This document shows, piece by piece, positions 44,323 through 52,828 of a stretch of DNA of 63,184 nt. Numbering within the stretch: the stretch's first letter is position 1; the number at the start of each line of letters is the position of its first letter. This DNA comes from Calidifonticultor sp964387355 (GTDB lineage Bacteria > Actinomycetota > Humimicrobiia > Humimicrobiales > Humimicrobiaceae): contig CAYLWJ010000104.1 in the NCBI GenBank assembly GCA_964387355.1, positions 1 to 63,184 on the forward strand. The letters run 5' to 3'. The notes below the pieces were generated by a model that saw nothing but the letters and a program-made list of their open reading frames with translations, did no database searches and was not told where the DNA came from. Both the position numbers and the translations under genes were made by a program.

Positions 44323-45336
44323 CTATTTTTTATTTAAATCGAACTGTTTAAACATTGGACTGTCGGCTTTTGCAAGTAGAAGTCTTGCAATATCATCATC
44401 AACTTTAGTAAGAGTAATTGAAAAACCAGCCATCTCTAAAGAAGTAAAAAATTCACCAACATAAGTAATTAATTTTTTTATTTTATATTTTTCTAGTATT
44501 TGTGAGACTTTTCTGTTAATAATAAATAGTTCTTGAAAAGGTGTAGCACCAAGCCCATTTATTAAAACGCTTACTGTATCACCATTTTTAAAAGGTAAGT
44601 CCTCTAATATTGCATCCATAAGCATCTCAGTGGTTTGATCAGCGCTTTTCATTTTTTCTTTTTTAATTCCTGGCTCTCCATGATGCCCTATACCAATTTC
44701 CATTTCGTCTTCTCCAAGCTTAAAACTAGGTTTTCCAGTGGCAGGAATTATACAAGGGTAAGTTCCAACACCAAAAGACCTAGTATTATTTATGGCTCTT
44801 TGTGCAACTTCTTTAACTTCTTTTAAGCTCATTCCTTCTTCAGCTGCGGCTCCGCCAACTTTCCACATAATTACTTCTCCTGCAATTGCTCTTCTGTTTT
44901 GCATATTTTCTTTTGGTGCAGATGCAATATCATCTTTTGCAATTACTTCATCTACTTCAATTCCATCAGCTTGTGCCAATGTTTGAGCCATTCTAAAATT
45001 CATTATATCACCTGAAAAATTTCCATATAAACATATAACACCGCGACCCATATTAATTTTCTTTATCCCTTTATAAATCCAATCTGCAGGAGGTGCTGCA
45101 AAAATCTCACCTATTGCTGCAGCATCACACAGACCTTCTCCAACATAGCCGAGGAAAGCAGGCTTATGTCCTGAACCGCCACCTGTTATTATGCCAACTT
45201 TTGCAAAATCTGGCGGGTTTTTTCTAACAAGTACTCTAGCATCAGGTAAAACTTCTACTACATCCGGGTATGCAGCAACGTAGCCTTCTAGCGCTTCATC
45301 CACAACTTTATCAGGGTCATTAATAAATTTTTTCAT
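44323..45336 (-). CDS. dhaK: Dihydroxyacetone kinase substrate-binding subunit DhaK
   Basis: 337 residues, normal DhaK size. GGGSGHKPAFLGYVGEG and GNFSGDIMNF are visible, and the HGEPG motif has His219, equivalent to the His that binds dihydroxyacetone covalently. Ribosome site AAGGAG. With DhaL it makes DHAP. The gene pair is near rhaA, so a role in handling three-carbon sugars, or a related ketose, is plausible. Confidence 0.94.
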   Translation of the reverse strand: MKKFINDPDKVVDEALEGYVAAYPDVVEVLPDARVLVRKNPPDFAKVGIITGGGSGHKPAFLGYVGEGLCDAAAIGEIFAAPPADWIYKGIKKINMGRGVICLYGNFSGDIMNFRMAQTLAQADGIEVDEVIAKDDIASAPKENMQNRRAIAGEVIMWKVGGAAAEEGMSLKEVKEVAQRAINNTRSFGVGTYPCIIPATGKPSFKLGEDEMEIGIGHHGEPGIKKEKMKSADQTTEMLMDAILEDLPFKNGDTVSVLINGLGATPFQELFIINRKVSQILEKYKIKKLITYVGEFFTSLEMAGFSITLTKVDDDIARLLLAKADSPMFKQFDLNKK

Positions 45337-45426
45337 AGTTAACTCCTTTGTTACCTTATTTGGCAGTTTATTTTATTAATAAAATATTTATAAATATTTT
45401 GATTATTGCTATTTTATTGCTGTTTA

Positions 45427-46392
45427 TTATAAGAAACCTTTTGATTTATAAAAAATATTTTTTATTATATAAAGTATGCCGCCTATTATAGCATTAATTA
45501 AAATTATAGATAAAATAACTATAGCAAAAATTACAGCATTAGATTCGTTAGCCCCAAATCTCTTTAAAACTATTACAGCCATATTTTCTCTTACCCCAAT
45601 TCCGCCAATAGTTATTGGTATGTTAGCAGATAAAGTGATTATTGGATTTATAAAAAGAAAAGTTAAAAAATTTAAATTTAATTTAGAATATAAACCTGCA
45701 AAAAAATAACAAGCAATAAATAAAAATTGTGAAATTAAGCAATAAATTAAACTAAAAATAATATACTTAGTTTTATTTTTAAATTCCATAAAACTATTTC
45801 TAAATTGTTCAAATTTAACCTGAAAGGTACTGATTTTCTTATATTTTGTAAAAATTTTATCCAACTTAAACTTTTTTGGCTTTAGAATAATTAAGAGTAA
45901 AATAATCATTAATAGGGGAATTACTATTAAACCTAAAATGATTTTTAAGTTTAAGTATTTGTATAAGATAAAAAATGATGCAAGCACATAAATTGAAGCA
46001 GAAGCTACACTTACAAGTCTTTCCATTATTATTACTGATAAATTTTTATTTAAGCTTATATGTTTATTATTATGTAAATCATAAGCCCTATATATGTCAC
46101 CACCAATATTAGTTGGAAAAATATTACTGTAAAAAAAACCTATATAATATGAATAAAATAAAAAACCTTTATTTATATTTATTTTTTGTGATCTTAATAA
46201 AATTTCCCATCTAAGCATTTGAATGTAAATACCAAGGCTAAATAAAATTACTGCAATAATAAAATAATATATGTTAAAAGAGTGAATTGTTAAAAAAAAT
46301 GTCTTTAGATTTTTATAGTTTCTTAATATTAGAAAAGAAAAAAGTGAAAAGCTTATAATTATCCTTAATATTAAAAAAATTTTTTCTTTCAA
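45427..46392 (-). CDS. Flippase-like membrane protein (UPF0104 / LPG synthase TM region family)
   Basis: 321 residues, eight to nine membrane helices. The family segments YYIGFFYSNIFPTNIGGDIYRAY, an ERL helix and PITIGGIGVRENM near the C-terminus are those of the lysylphosphatidylglycerol synthase transmembrane region (YbhN-like). Members act in lipid or glycan transfer across the membrane. No fused catalytic domain is present. Function here unknown. It lies 90 bases downstream from the dhaK start region, on the same strand upstream of it. Confidence 0.82.
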   Translation of the reverse strand: MKEKIFLILRIIISFSLFSFLILRNYKNLKTFFLTIHSFNIYYFIIAVILFSLGIYIQMLRWEILLRSQKININKGFLFYSYYIGFFYSNIFPTNIGGDIYRAYDLHNNKHISLNKNLSVIIMERLVSVASASIYVLASFFILYKYLNLKIILGLIVIPLLMIILLLIILKPKKFKLDKIFTKYKKISTFQVKFEQFRNSFMEFKNKTKYIIFSLIYCLISQFLFIACYFFAGLYSKLNLNFLTFLFINPIITLSANIPITIGGIGVRENMAVIVLKRFGANESNAVIFAIVILSIILINAIIGGILYIIKNIFYKSKGFL

Positions 46393-46614
46393 TTTTTATA
46401 CTTTTTGTAAAAATAAAATAGAAAAAAATTAAAATAGAAAAATTATAGATATTATAGAAAAAAATTTTACATAAAAAAATATTATAGTTTATAATAACAA
46501 GAAATTATATTTTTTAACAATTTTATTGATTAAAAAATTATTTTTTTCATTTATGCAATAAGTTGCTTTAAATTTTATAAAAGAAATTTTACAAATTAAA
46601 ATAGGAGGAAAAAA

Positions 46615-47880
46615 ATGGCTTACTCAATTGAACAATCATACAATATTGCTAAAGAAAGATATGCTTCCTTAGGTGTAGACACAGATAAAGCTTTAAAGAT
46701 TTTAAAAGATGTCCCAATTTCTATTAATTGCTGGCAAGGAGATGATGTATCTGGTTTTGAAAAGGAAGATTCTTCATTAGGTGGTGGCGGGATTTTAGTG
46801 ACAGGTAATTTTCCAGGTAAACCAAGAAACATTGATGAATTTAGAAAAGATGCTGAAAAAGCTTTTTCAATGATACCAGGCAAGAAAAAACTTGCACTAG
46901 AGGCAATGCATGGTGATTATAAAGGCAAACTTGAAGGTAGAGATAAAATTGAAATAAAACATTTTATAAGCTGGGTTGAATGGGCAAAAGCAGTAAATGT
47001 TGGAATTGATTATAATCCTACTTTTTTTTCTCATGATTATACTGAAGATGGCAGGACGCTTTCGGCTATTAATGAAAAAATAAGAAAGTATTGGATAGAG
47101 CATGCAGTTCGTTCAAGAGAAATATGTAATTACATTGGCAAAGAGCTTGGACAAGTTTGTTTTAATAATATATGGATTCCTGATGGTTCTAAAGATTTAA
47201 CTGTAAACAGGTTAAAGCATAGAATGCTGTTATTAAAATCATTAGATGAGATATTTACAAAAAAATATCCAGAGCAAAATATGCAGGATTCACTTGAACC
47301 TAAATTATTTGGTATAGGAGTAGAATCTTACACGGTAGGTTCTCTTGAGTTTTATTTATGCTATGCTGCTAAAAACAATGTTCAAATTACCCTTGACACT
47401 GGGCATCTTCATCCAACAGAGGTTGTTTCTGATAAAATATCTGCTGTTATTCCTTATGTTAAAGGTGTTCAGCTTCATGTTACAAGAGGAATTAGATGGG
47501 ATAGTGACCATGTTCCAATAATAACTGAAGAACTTTTGGCAATCATGCAGGAAATTGTTAGGGCAGATGCATTAAATAAAGTTTTTATTGGCACTGATTA
47601 CTTTGATGCAAGCATGAATAGAGTTGGAGCATGGGCTTTAGGTGCAAGGTCAATTTTAAAGGCATTGCTTTTTGCTTTGCTTGAGCCTACTGATAAAATC
47701 AGGCAGTATGAGGAGGAAGGAAATAATTTTGCAAAGTTAGCCTTACTTGAAAATTTAAAGACAATGCCTTGGGGTGATGTGTGGGATTATTTCTGCGTAA
47801 TTAATAATGTTGCTTGTGATAATGATTTAATTAGCCAGGTTTTAAAATATGAAAATGAAGTATTAAGAAAAAGAGTATAA
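46615..47880 (+). CDS. rhaA: L-rhamnose isomerase
   Basis: 421 residues, closely matching E. coli RhaA (419) along its whole length: NCWQGDDVSGFE, GNFPGKPRN, NIWIPDGSKD, GIGVESYTVGS, DTGHLHPTEVVSDKISA, RWDSDHV and GTDYFDASMNR. The metal-binding Glu, Asp and His residues in these segments are kept. It converts L-rhamnose to L-rhamnulose. Excellent AGGAGG site. Rhamnulokinase and aldolase are not in the window. The dhaKL pair is close but transcribed the other way. Confidence 0.96.
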   Translation: MAYSIEQSYNIAKERYASLGVDTDKALKILKDVPISINCWQGDDVSGFEKEDSSLGGGGILVTGNFPGKPRNIDEFRKDAEKAFSMIPGKKKLALEAMHGDYKGKLEGRDKIEIKHFISWVEWAKAVNVGIDYNPTFFSHDYTEDGRTLSAINEKIRKYWIEHAVRSREICNYIGKELGQVCFNNIWIPDGSKDLTVNRLKHRMLLLKSLDEIFTKKYPEQNMQDSLEPKLFGIGVESYTVGSLEFYLCYAAKNNVQITLDTGHLHPTEVVSDKISAVIPYVKGVQLHVTRGIRWDSDHVPIITEELLAIMQEIVRADALNKVFIGTDYFDASMNRVGAWALGARSILKALLFALLEPTDKIRQYEEEGNNFAKLALLENLKTMPWGDVWDYFCVINNVACDNDLISQVLKYENEVLRKRV

Positions 47881-48034
47881 TAGCTAAAATAAAAAATAAA
47901 TAAATAAAAAAATAAAAATAAAATAAATAAAATAAAAATAGAAAAAGAATTGTTTATAAATAGTCCACATTTATCTTTTAAATCATTAAAAATCAGTCCT
48001 CTTTTAATTTTAATTAACCTTTAATTATAAATTA

Positions 48035-48063
48035 TTGACAAAACTTAAAGTATGTATTATATT
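48035..48063 (+). promoter_or_regulatory. Sigma70-like promoter of feoAB
   Basis: A consensus -35 TTGACA (48035-48040) and -10 TATATT (48058-48063) are 17 bases apart. The predicted start near 48070 places the DtxR-like box across it. Confidence 0.7.
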
Positions 48064-48071
48064 AGCCTCAT

Positions 48072-48094
48072 AAAGTTAGATTAGACTAACTTTT
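48072..48094. promoter_or_regulatory. DtxR/IdeR-like operator overlapping the feoAB start site
   Basis: A perfect palindrome AAAGTTAG-ATTAGA-CTAACTTT (48072-48093). The 19 bases at 48076-48094 match the DtxR/IdeR consensus TTAGGTTAGGCTAACCTAA at 15 positions. A DtxR-type repressor is encoded downstream of feoB, so iron-dependent repression is likely. Confidence 0.72.
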
Positions 48095-48154
48095 ATAGGT
48101 TTGTATAAAAAAATTTATATATTTTTTATGGATTTATAAATAAGTTTTAATAAA

Positions 48155-48427
48155 ATGGATCCAGAGACTTTAAAAACTGATAAAAAAATAATTTTACTTG
48201 CTCACGCCTCGCAAGGGAAAAAATATAGGGTTGTAAATATAGCTGGCGGTCACTGCCTTATATCAAGATTAAATGCTATGGGTATAGTAATAGGTGATGT
48301 AATAAAAGTTATTTATCAAACCTGGGGTGGACCTATGACTATTGCTGTAAAGGGAGTAAGAATAGCATTAGGAAGAGGTATAGCTCATAAAATTGAGGTA
48401 ACAGAAGTAAAGGAAGGCGATCAGTAA
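48155..48427 (+). CDS. feoA: Ferrous iron transport protein FeoA
   Basis: 90 residues with the SH3-like FeoA fold: a G-x-x-x-R-LNAMGIVIGDVIKV core and IALGRGIAHKIEV end. It is the small cytosolic partner of FeoB. It lies 60 bases before feoB and has its own promoter and operator. The N-terminal 20 residues are a charged extension. Confidence 0.9.
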   Translation: MDPETLKTDKKIILLAHASQGKKYRVVNIAGGHCLISRLNAMGIVIGDVIKVIYQTWGGPMTIAVKGVRIALGRGIAHKIEVTEVKEGDQ

Positions 48428-48486
48428 GTAGAATAGTTAAAAAATTTTTAAAAATTTATATATAAAAAATTAAATTCAAGTAAAAA

Positions 48487-50925
48487 ATGAAATTCAAGAC
48501 AAGTAGTAATTCTAAAGATAAAACTAAAAGAAGTTTTAAAAAGAAAATTGTAAGAAAAGGAATAAATGAAATTATTTCCTGTCTTGGGTGCCAAGGCAGC
48601 TGTATGCAATGTCCAGCTTTTACTAATAATCCTAATAATCCTAATAATCGTAATAATCCTGTAAATCCTGATAATCCTAATAACTCTAATAATCTTGATA
48701 ATGCTAATAATGCTATTAATGCTAATAACATAAAAAAAATATCAAATCCTGTAAGAGAACTAGATATTGCATTAGTTGGGAGCCCTAACTCAGGAAAAAC
48801 CACAATATTTAATAACATAACTGGAGCAAAACAGCATGTTGGAAATTACCCAGGAGTTACAGTTGAAATAAAAACTGGTACAAGAAAGTATAATGGTTAT
48901 AAATTAAATTTTATTGACCTTCCTGGTACATACAGTTTAACAGCATTTTCTGAGGAAGAGAGAATCACTAGAAATTTTATTTTAAAAGAAAAGCCTGATA
49001 TTGTTTTAAATATAATTGATGCTTCTAACTTAGAGAGAAATTTATACTTAACTACACAATTAATTGAGTTAAACTGCCAAATGATATTGGTTTTTAATAT
49101 GGCTGATTTAATGGAAAAAAGTGGCTTGCATCTAGACTTAGAATTATTGTCAAATTTATTAGGTGCTTCGATTGTCTTAACTGTTGGTTCAAAGAATTTA
49201 GGGACTCAAAATATAATTGATGAAATTATTAAAATTAATGCAAATTCTTATATTAAAAAAAATATAAAAATAAATTACGGCGATGAAATTGAAAATGAAC
49301 TAATAAAAATAACTAAATTGTTAAGCAGTATAATTAATAGTCAAAATAAAGCAGTTTCTTTTAATAATTATATTATTAATTATAACTTAGAGTGGGTCTC
49401 TTTAAAACTTCTGGAACAAGATAACTTAATCTTAAAAGAATTATCTGAAGTATTATCTTTATCTGATCTTAATAAATTAACGAACCTTGTAGACGGTTCA
49501 ATTAACCATATTAAAAAAATAACTGGGTATTATCCTAATACGTTAATTGCTGAGGCTAGATATGGCTTTATAAAGGGGGCTTTAAAAGAGTCGGCCATTG
49601 TTAAAGGCAAAAATGATGTTTTATTAAGTGATAAAATAGACCAAGTATTGCTTAATAAAGTATTTGGACTTCCAATTTTTGCAGTTATTATGTGGCTTAT
49701 TTTTCAACTTGTTTTCAAAATAGGTGATTATCCAACAAGATGGCTTCAACTGGGTTTTAACAAATTAAGCGAGCTTTTATCAGTTTTAATGCCTGATAGT
49801 TTACTTAAATCTTTATTAATTGATGGAGTTATAGGTGGTGTTGGAGGAGTATTAGTTTTTACTCCAAAAATAATGATTTTATTTATATGTATTGCATTTC
49901 TTGAAGATAGCGGCTATATGGCTAGAGCTGCTTTTATAATGGACAGAATTATGCATAAAATTGGACTTCATGGCAAGTCTTTTATTCCTATGCTGATTGG
50001 TTTTGGCTGTACAGTCCCAGCTTACATGTGTAGCAGAACACTTGAAAATAAAAATGACAGGTTAATAACACTTCATATTAATACATTTATGAGTTGTGGT
50101 GGTAGACTTCCAATATATATTCTTTTTGCAGGTACATTTTTTACAAATAATGCTGGCAATGTTATCTTTGCAATATATTTAATTGGAATTTTAATGGCTG
50201 TTGTTTTTGCAAAAGTATTAAGAGCTACTAGATTTAAGGGTGAATCTGAACCTTTTGTAATGGAGCTTCCAGTTTACAGAATGCCAACATTAAGAGGAAT
50301 ATTAATTCATATGTGGGAAAGAACCTGGCATTACATAAAAAAGGCAGGAACTGTAATATTGTCAATCTCAATTATTATCTGGATACTTTTTACATTTCCA
50401 AGAATTAATAATGAGATTGTTAAGCCTTATAATGACCAAATTGTATTGCTTGAGCAAAAATTTAGCCAAGGCTTAATTTCTAATAGTGAACTTGATTTAA
50501 ATATAAAAAAAATAAAGCAAGAAATGTCATTAAAGCAATTAGATTATTCTTCAGCAGGAAGAATTGGCCACTTTATTGAACCTTTATTTAAACCTCTTGG
50601 TTTTGACTGGAGGCTTGCGTTGGCTTCAATTGCGGGAATTGCTGGAAAGGAAGTGGTTGTATCAACACTTGGAACAACTTTTAGTATATCAGGTGCAAGT
50701 AATGGGTATGAAAGTTTAAGGTCTTCATTAAAAGATGCTTATAATCCTTTAATTGGCTTTAATTTTATGTTGTTTTGCCTTCTGTATTTTCCATGCATTG
50801 CAGGCTTAGCAGTATTTCAAAGAGAAGCAGGAACAAAGGAAATGATTTTTCAGATTTTCTTTACAATTACTCTTGCTTGGGTTGTTTCATTAATAGTTTA
50901 TCAAATAGGAAAATTTTTTATATAA
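48487..50925 (+). CDS. feoB: Ferrous iron transporter FeoB with N-terminal Cys cluster
   Basis: 812 residues. The G domain starts near residue 95 with G1 GSPNSGKTT, switch region HVGNYPGVTVE, G3 DLPGT and G4 FNMADL, followed by two Gate domains and the membrane core (GFGCTVPA). Unusually, about 90 residues precede it. They hold a basic helix, a C32xxC35xxxC39xxC42 cluster (SCLGCQGSCMQC), and an Asn/Pro tract encoded by a degenerate 9-base repeat (48625-48729). The cysteine pattern recalls the small FeoB-associated Cys-rich proteins, so it may bind iron or an Fe-S cluster; this is inference. Confidence 0.96.
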   Translation: MKFKTSSNSKDKTKRSFKKKIVRKGINEIISCLGCQGSCMQCPAFTNNPNNPNNRNNPVNPDNPNNSNNLDNANNAINANNIKKISNPVRELDIALVGSPNSGKTTIFNNITGAKQHVGNYPGVTVEIKTGTRKYNGYKLNFIDLPGTYSLTAFSEEERITRNFILKEKPDIVLNIIDASNLERNLYLTTQLIELNCQMILVFNMADLMEKSGLHLDLELLSNLLGASIVLTVGSKNLGTQNIIDEIIKINANSYIKKNIKINYGDEIENELIKITKLLSSIINSQNKAVSFNNYIINYNLEWVSLKLLEQDNLILKELSEVLSLSDLNKLTNLVDGSINHIKKITGYYPNTLIAEARYGFIKGALKESAIVKGKNDVLLSDKIDQVLLNKVFGLPIFAVIMWLIFQLVFKIGDYPTRWLQLGFNKLSELLSVLMPDSLLKSLLIDGVIGGVGGVLVFTPKIMILFICIAFLEDSGYMARAAFIMDRIMHKIGLHGKSFIPMLIGFGCTVPAYMCSRTLENKNDRLITLHINTFMSCGGRLPIYILFAGTFFTNNAGNVIFAIYLIGILMAVVFAKVLRATRFKGESEPFVMELPVYRMPTLRGILIHMWERTWHYIKKAGTVILSISIIIWILFTFPRINNEIVKPYNDQIVLLEQKFSQGLISNSELDLNIKKIKQEMSLKQLDYSSAGRIGHFIEPLFKPLGFDWRLALASIAGIAGKEVVVSTLGTTFSISGASNGYESLRSSLKDAYNPLIGFNFMLFCLLYFPCIAGLAVFQREAGTKEMIFQIFFTITLAWVVSLIVYQIGKFFI
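48625..48729 (+). repeat. 9-base coding repeat (AATAATCCT)n in feoB
   Basis: About 12 imperfect in-frame copies of AATAATCCT, drifting to AATAATGCT near the end, encode the NNPNNPNN tract between the FeoB cysteine cluster and the G domain. Confidence 0.9.
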
Positions 50926-50992
50926 TGAATTTATGACCAACCCAATCAATATAAATGGTTTATAAGGAGTCCATATAAATTATTTATGATCA

Positions 50993-51040
50993 GTATAAAT
51001 AAAAGATTTATGGTAGGTATAAATAAAAGATTTATAATGA
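50993..51040 (+). repeat. 24-base tandem duplication upstream of the dtxR-type gene
   Basis: Two adjacent copies of GTATAAATAAAAGATTTAT plus five bases, 21 of 24 identical, in the feoB-dtxR gap. Possibly regulatory but more likely replication slippage. Confidence 0.7.
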
Positions 51041-51108
51041 GTTTTTATAGAGGTGTAAAGTTAATTTTGATATAAGTTTTTTAATTGTAATTTTTAAAGG
51101 TGATTTTA

Positions 51109-51549
51109 ATGGTTGAATTAAGCCATAGTTTAGAAGATTACCTGGAAGCAATTTATCTAATAGGCTTAGAAAAAAAAGTAATAAGAATTAAAGAAATAGC
51201 TGATTTTTTAAATGTTAAAACACCATCAGTTGTTGATGCAGTATCTAAGCTTAAAGAGAAAGAATTGGTTGTACATGAAAAATATGGCTATATTAATCTA
51301 ACAAAAAAAGGTATTGAAAAAGCAAAACTAATATATAAAAAACATGAAGAGGTTTATAAATTTTTAAATCAGTTTTTAGGTATGGATGAAGAAACGTCTG
51401 AAAAAGATGCTTGTGGGATAGAGCACTATATTAGTAAAAATACTTTAAATAGAATAGTGAAATTTATGGAATTTGTTGAAACCAATCCCAAAGGTTATCC
51501 TGAATGGCTAAAGAAGTTTAACGATTTTGTTAATATTGCAAAAAAATAA
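51109..51549 (+). CDS. DtxR/MntR-family metal-dependent repressor
   Basis: 146 residues, the short two-domain form without SH3 domain. The winged helix is at 1-70 (EIADFLNVKTPSVVDAVSKL as recognition region). The metal-site residues align with DtxR numbering: His79, Cys102, Glu105 and His106 (CGIEH). Residue 10 is Asp, as in MntR, where DtxR has Met. The Cys suggests Fe2+ sensing while Asp10 is Mn-like, so specificity is uncertain. It sits after feoB and most likely binds the DtxR-like box upstream of feoA. ATG 51109 follows AAAGGTG; GTG 51100 is part of that site. Confidence 0.9.
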   Translation: MVELSHSLEDYLEAIYLIGLEKKVIRIKEIADFLNVKTPSVVDAVSKLKEKELVVHEKYGYINLTKKGIEKAKLIYKKHEEVYKFLNQFLGMDEETSEKDACGIEHYISKNTLNRIVKFMEFVETNPKGYPEWLKKFNDFVNIAKK

Positions 51550-51640
51550 ATAAATTTTAAAATAAGTTTAGTTATTAAAAATTATTTTAATTTTAAATAT
51601 ACCTAAATATTTATAAATAGCCTAAAAGGAATTTAAATAA

Positions 51641-52111
51641 ATGGCTGAAAAACTAGTTAAGGATTTAATGGAAACAAATGTTATATCAGTTACTGAAGAT
51701 ACAACAATTGGAGAGTTATCAAGACTTTTATTAAAATATAACATTACTGGTGTTCCTGTAGTTGATAAAAACAATAAATTGATTGGCATGGTTACAGATG
51801 CTGATATAATTACAGAAAATATAAGCCCAATTTTTCCAATATATTTCGACCCCCTTATAATGAGTTATGCATACATTGATAATTTTGAACAAAGACAAAA
51901 AGATATAAAGGCTTACCTCTCTACAAGAGTAGAAGAGATAATGACTCGTAGAGTTAAGGTTGTTAAAGAAGACACACCAGTAAGCGATGCAGTAAAAATA
52001 ATGGTAAAAGATAGGGTAAATAGAATTCCTGTTGTTGATAAAAATAATAAAGTAGTAGGTATATTAGCAAGAGCTAATATATTAAAATCTATGCTTTCAG
52101 ACAATGGGTAA
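51641..52111 (+). CDS. Two-CBS-domain protein
   Basis: 156 residues made of two CBS domains: VKDLMETNVISVTEDTTIGE near the start and VEEIMTRRVKVVKEDTPVSDA in the second half, each ending with an IPVVDKNNKVVGI-type strand. Such proteins bind adenine nucleotides and regulate partners; no partner domain is fused here. AAAGGAA precedes the start. A 21-base duplication straddles the stop codon (52094-52115 and 52123-52143). Confidence 0.9.
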   Translation: MAEKLVKDLMETNVISVTEDTTIGELSRLLLKYNITGVPVVDKNNKLIGMVTDADIITENISPIFPIYFDPLIMSYAYIDNFEQRQKDIKAYLSTRVEEIMTRRVKVVKEDTPVSDAVKIMVKDRVNRIPVVDKNNKVVGILARANILKSMLSDNG

Positions 52112-52177
52112 GTTTCAGTAAGCTTCAGACAATTTGTAAGTTTGTACTTTAATTTTTAAGTTGCCTTCTTCTTTATC

Positions 52178-52238
52178 TTGACAAAAATTGTTTTATAATT
52201 ATACTATTCCTCATAATATAAGAATATTAATATATTAT
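52178..52238 (+). promoter_or_regulatory. Promoter and inverted repeat upstream of the ArsR-type gene
   Basis: -35 TTGACA (52178-52183) and -10 TATACT (52200-52205) have a 16-base spacer. Immediately downstream is ATAATATA (52213-52220) and its complement TATATTAT (52231-52238), separated by 10 bases: a plausible autoregulatory operator for the ArsR-type protein. Confidence 0.6.
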
Positions 52239-52268
52239 AAAATATCTTACATTAGATTGAGGTAAAAG

Positions 52269-52619
52269 ATGATAAAAAGAAATTTTTACACTCTTCATGC
52301 AGATATCTGCAAAACAATCTCAAACCCAAATAGGCAAGCAATTTTAGATGCACTTAGAGATAAAGAAATGACAGTAACAGAGCTGATTAATCAAACAGGT
52401 ATTAGTCAGGCAAATTTATCTCAACATTTAGCAATTCTTAGAGCAAAAGGTGTTGTAAACACTCGTAGAGAAGGAAATAATATTTATTATTCAGTATCAA
52501 ATTTAAAAATCATAAAGGCTTATGACTTAATAAGTGAAGTTCTTCAGGAATCACTTCAAACAAGACAAAAAACAATTAATGATGCAATTGAGCAAACCAG
52601 TAATGCTCAAATAACTTAA
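52269..52619 (+). CDS. ArsR-family transcriptional regulator
   Basis: 116 residues with one winged helix-turn-helix: CKTISNPNRQAILDALRD, MTVTELINQTGISQANLSQHLAILRAKGVV and a NIYYSVSN wing. Only one cysteine (Cys14) is present, so it lacks the paired cysteines of the sulfane-sulfur sensors SqrR/BigR and the ELCVCDL metal site of classical ArsR. The CoA-disulfide reductase-rhodanese gene follows after 209 bases and is a likely target; the effector is unknown. Confidence 0.88.
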   Translation: MIKRNFYTLHADICKTISNPNRQAILDALRDKEMTVTELINQTGISQANLSQHLAILRAKGVVNTRREGNNIYYSVSNLKIIKAYDLISEVLQESLQTRQKTINDAIEQTSNAQIT

Positions 52620-52828
52620 GTCGTTTAAGATATTTATAATATAAGTTGTTAATATTTAAAAGTTAATTTTTAAAATATAAGTTGTTAAAAAAAAAATAGC
52701 CTATCAATTAAAATAAACAATTATTTTAAGCCGGGTGTTAATTTTGTTTTTTTATTAAATATAAATATTTTTTACTTAAAGAATTTTAAATAATTTTAAT
52801 TATTACCAAATAATGAAGGATTTTAATT

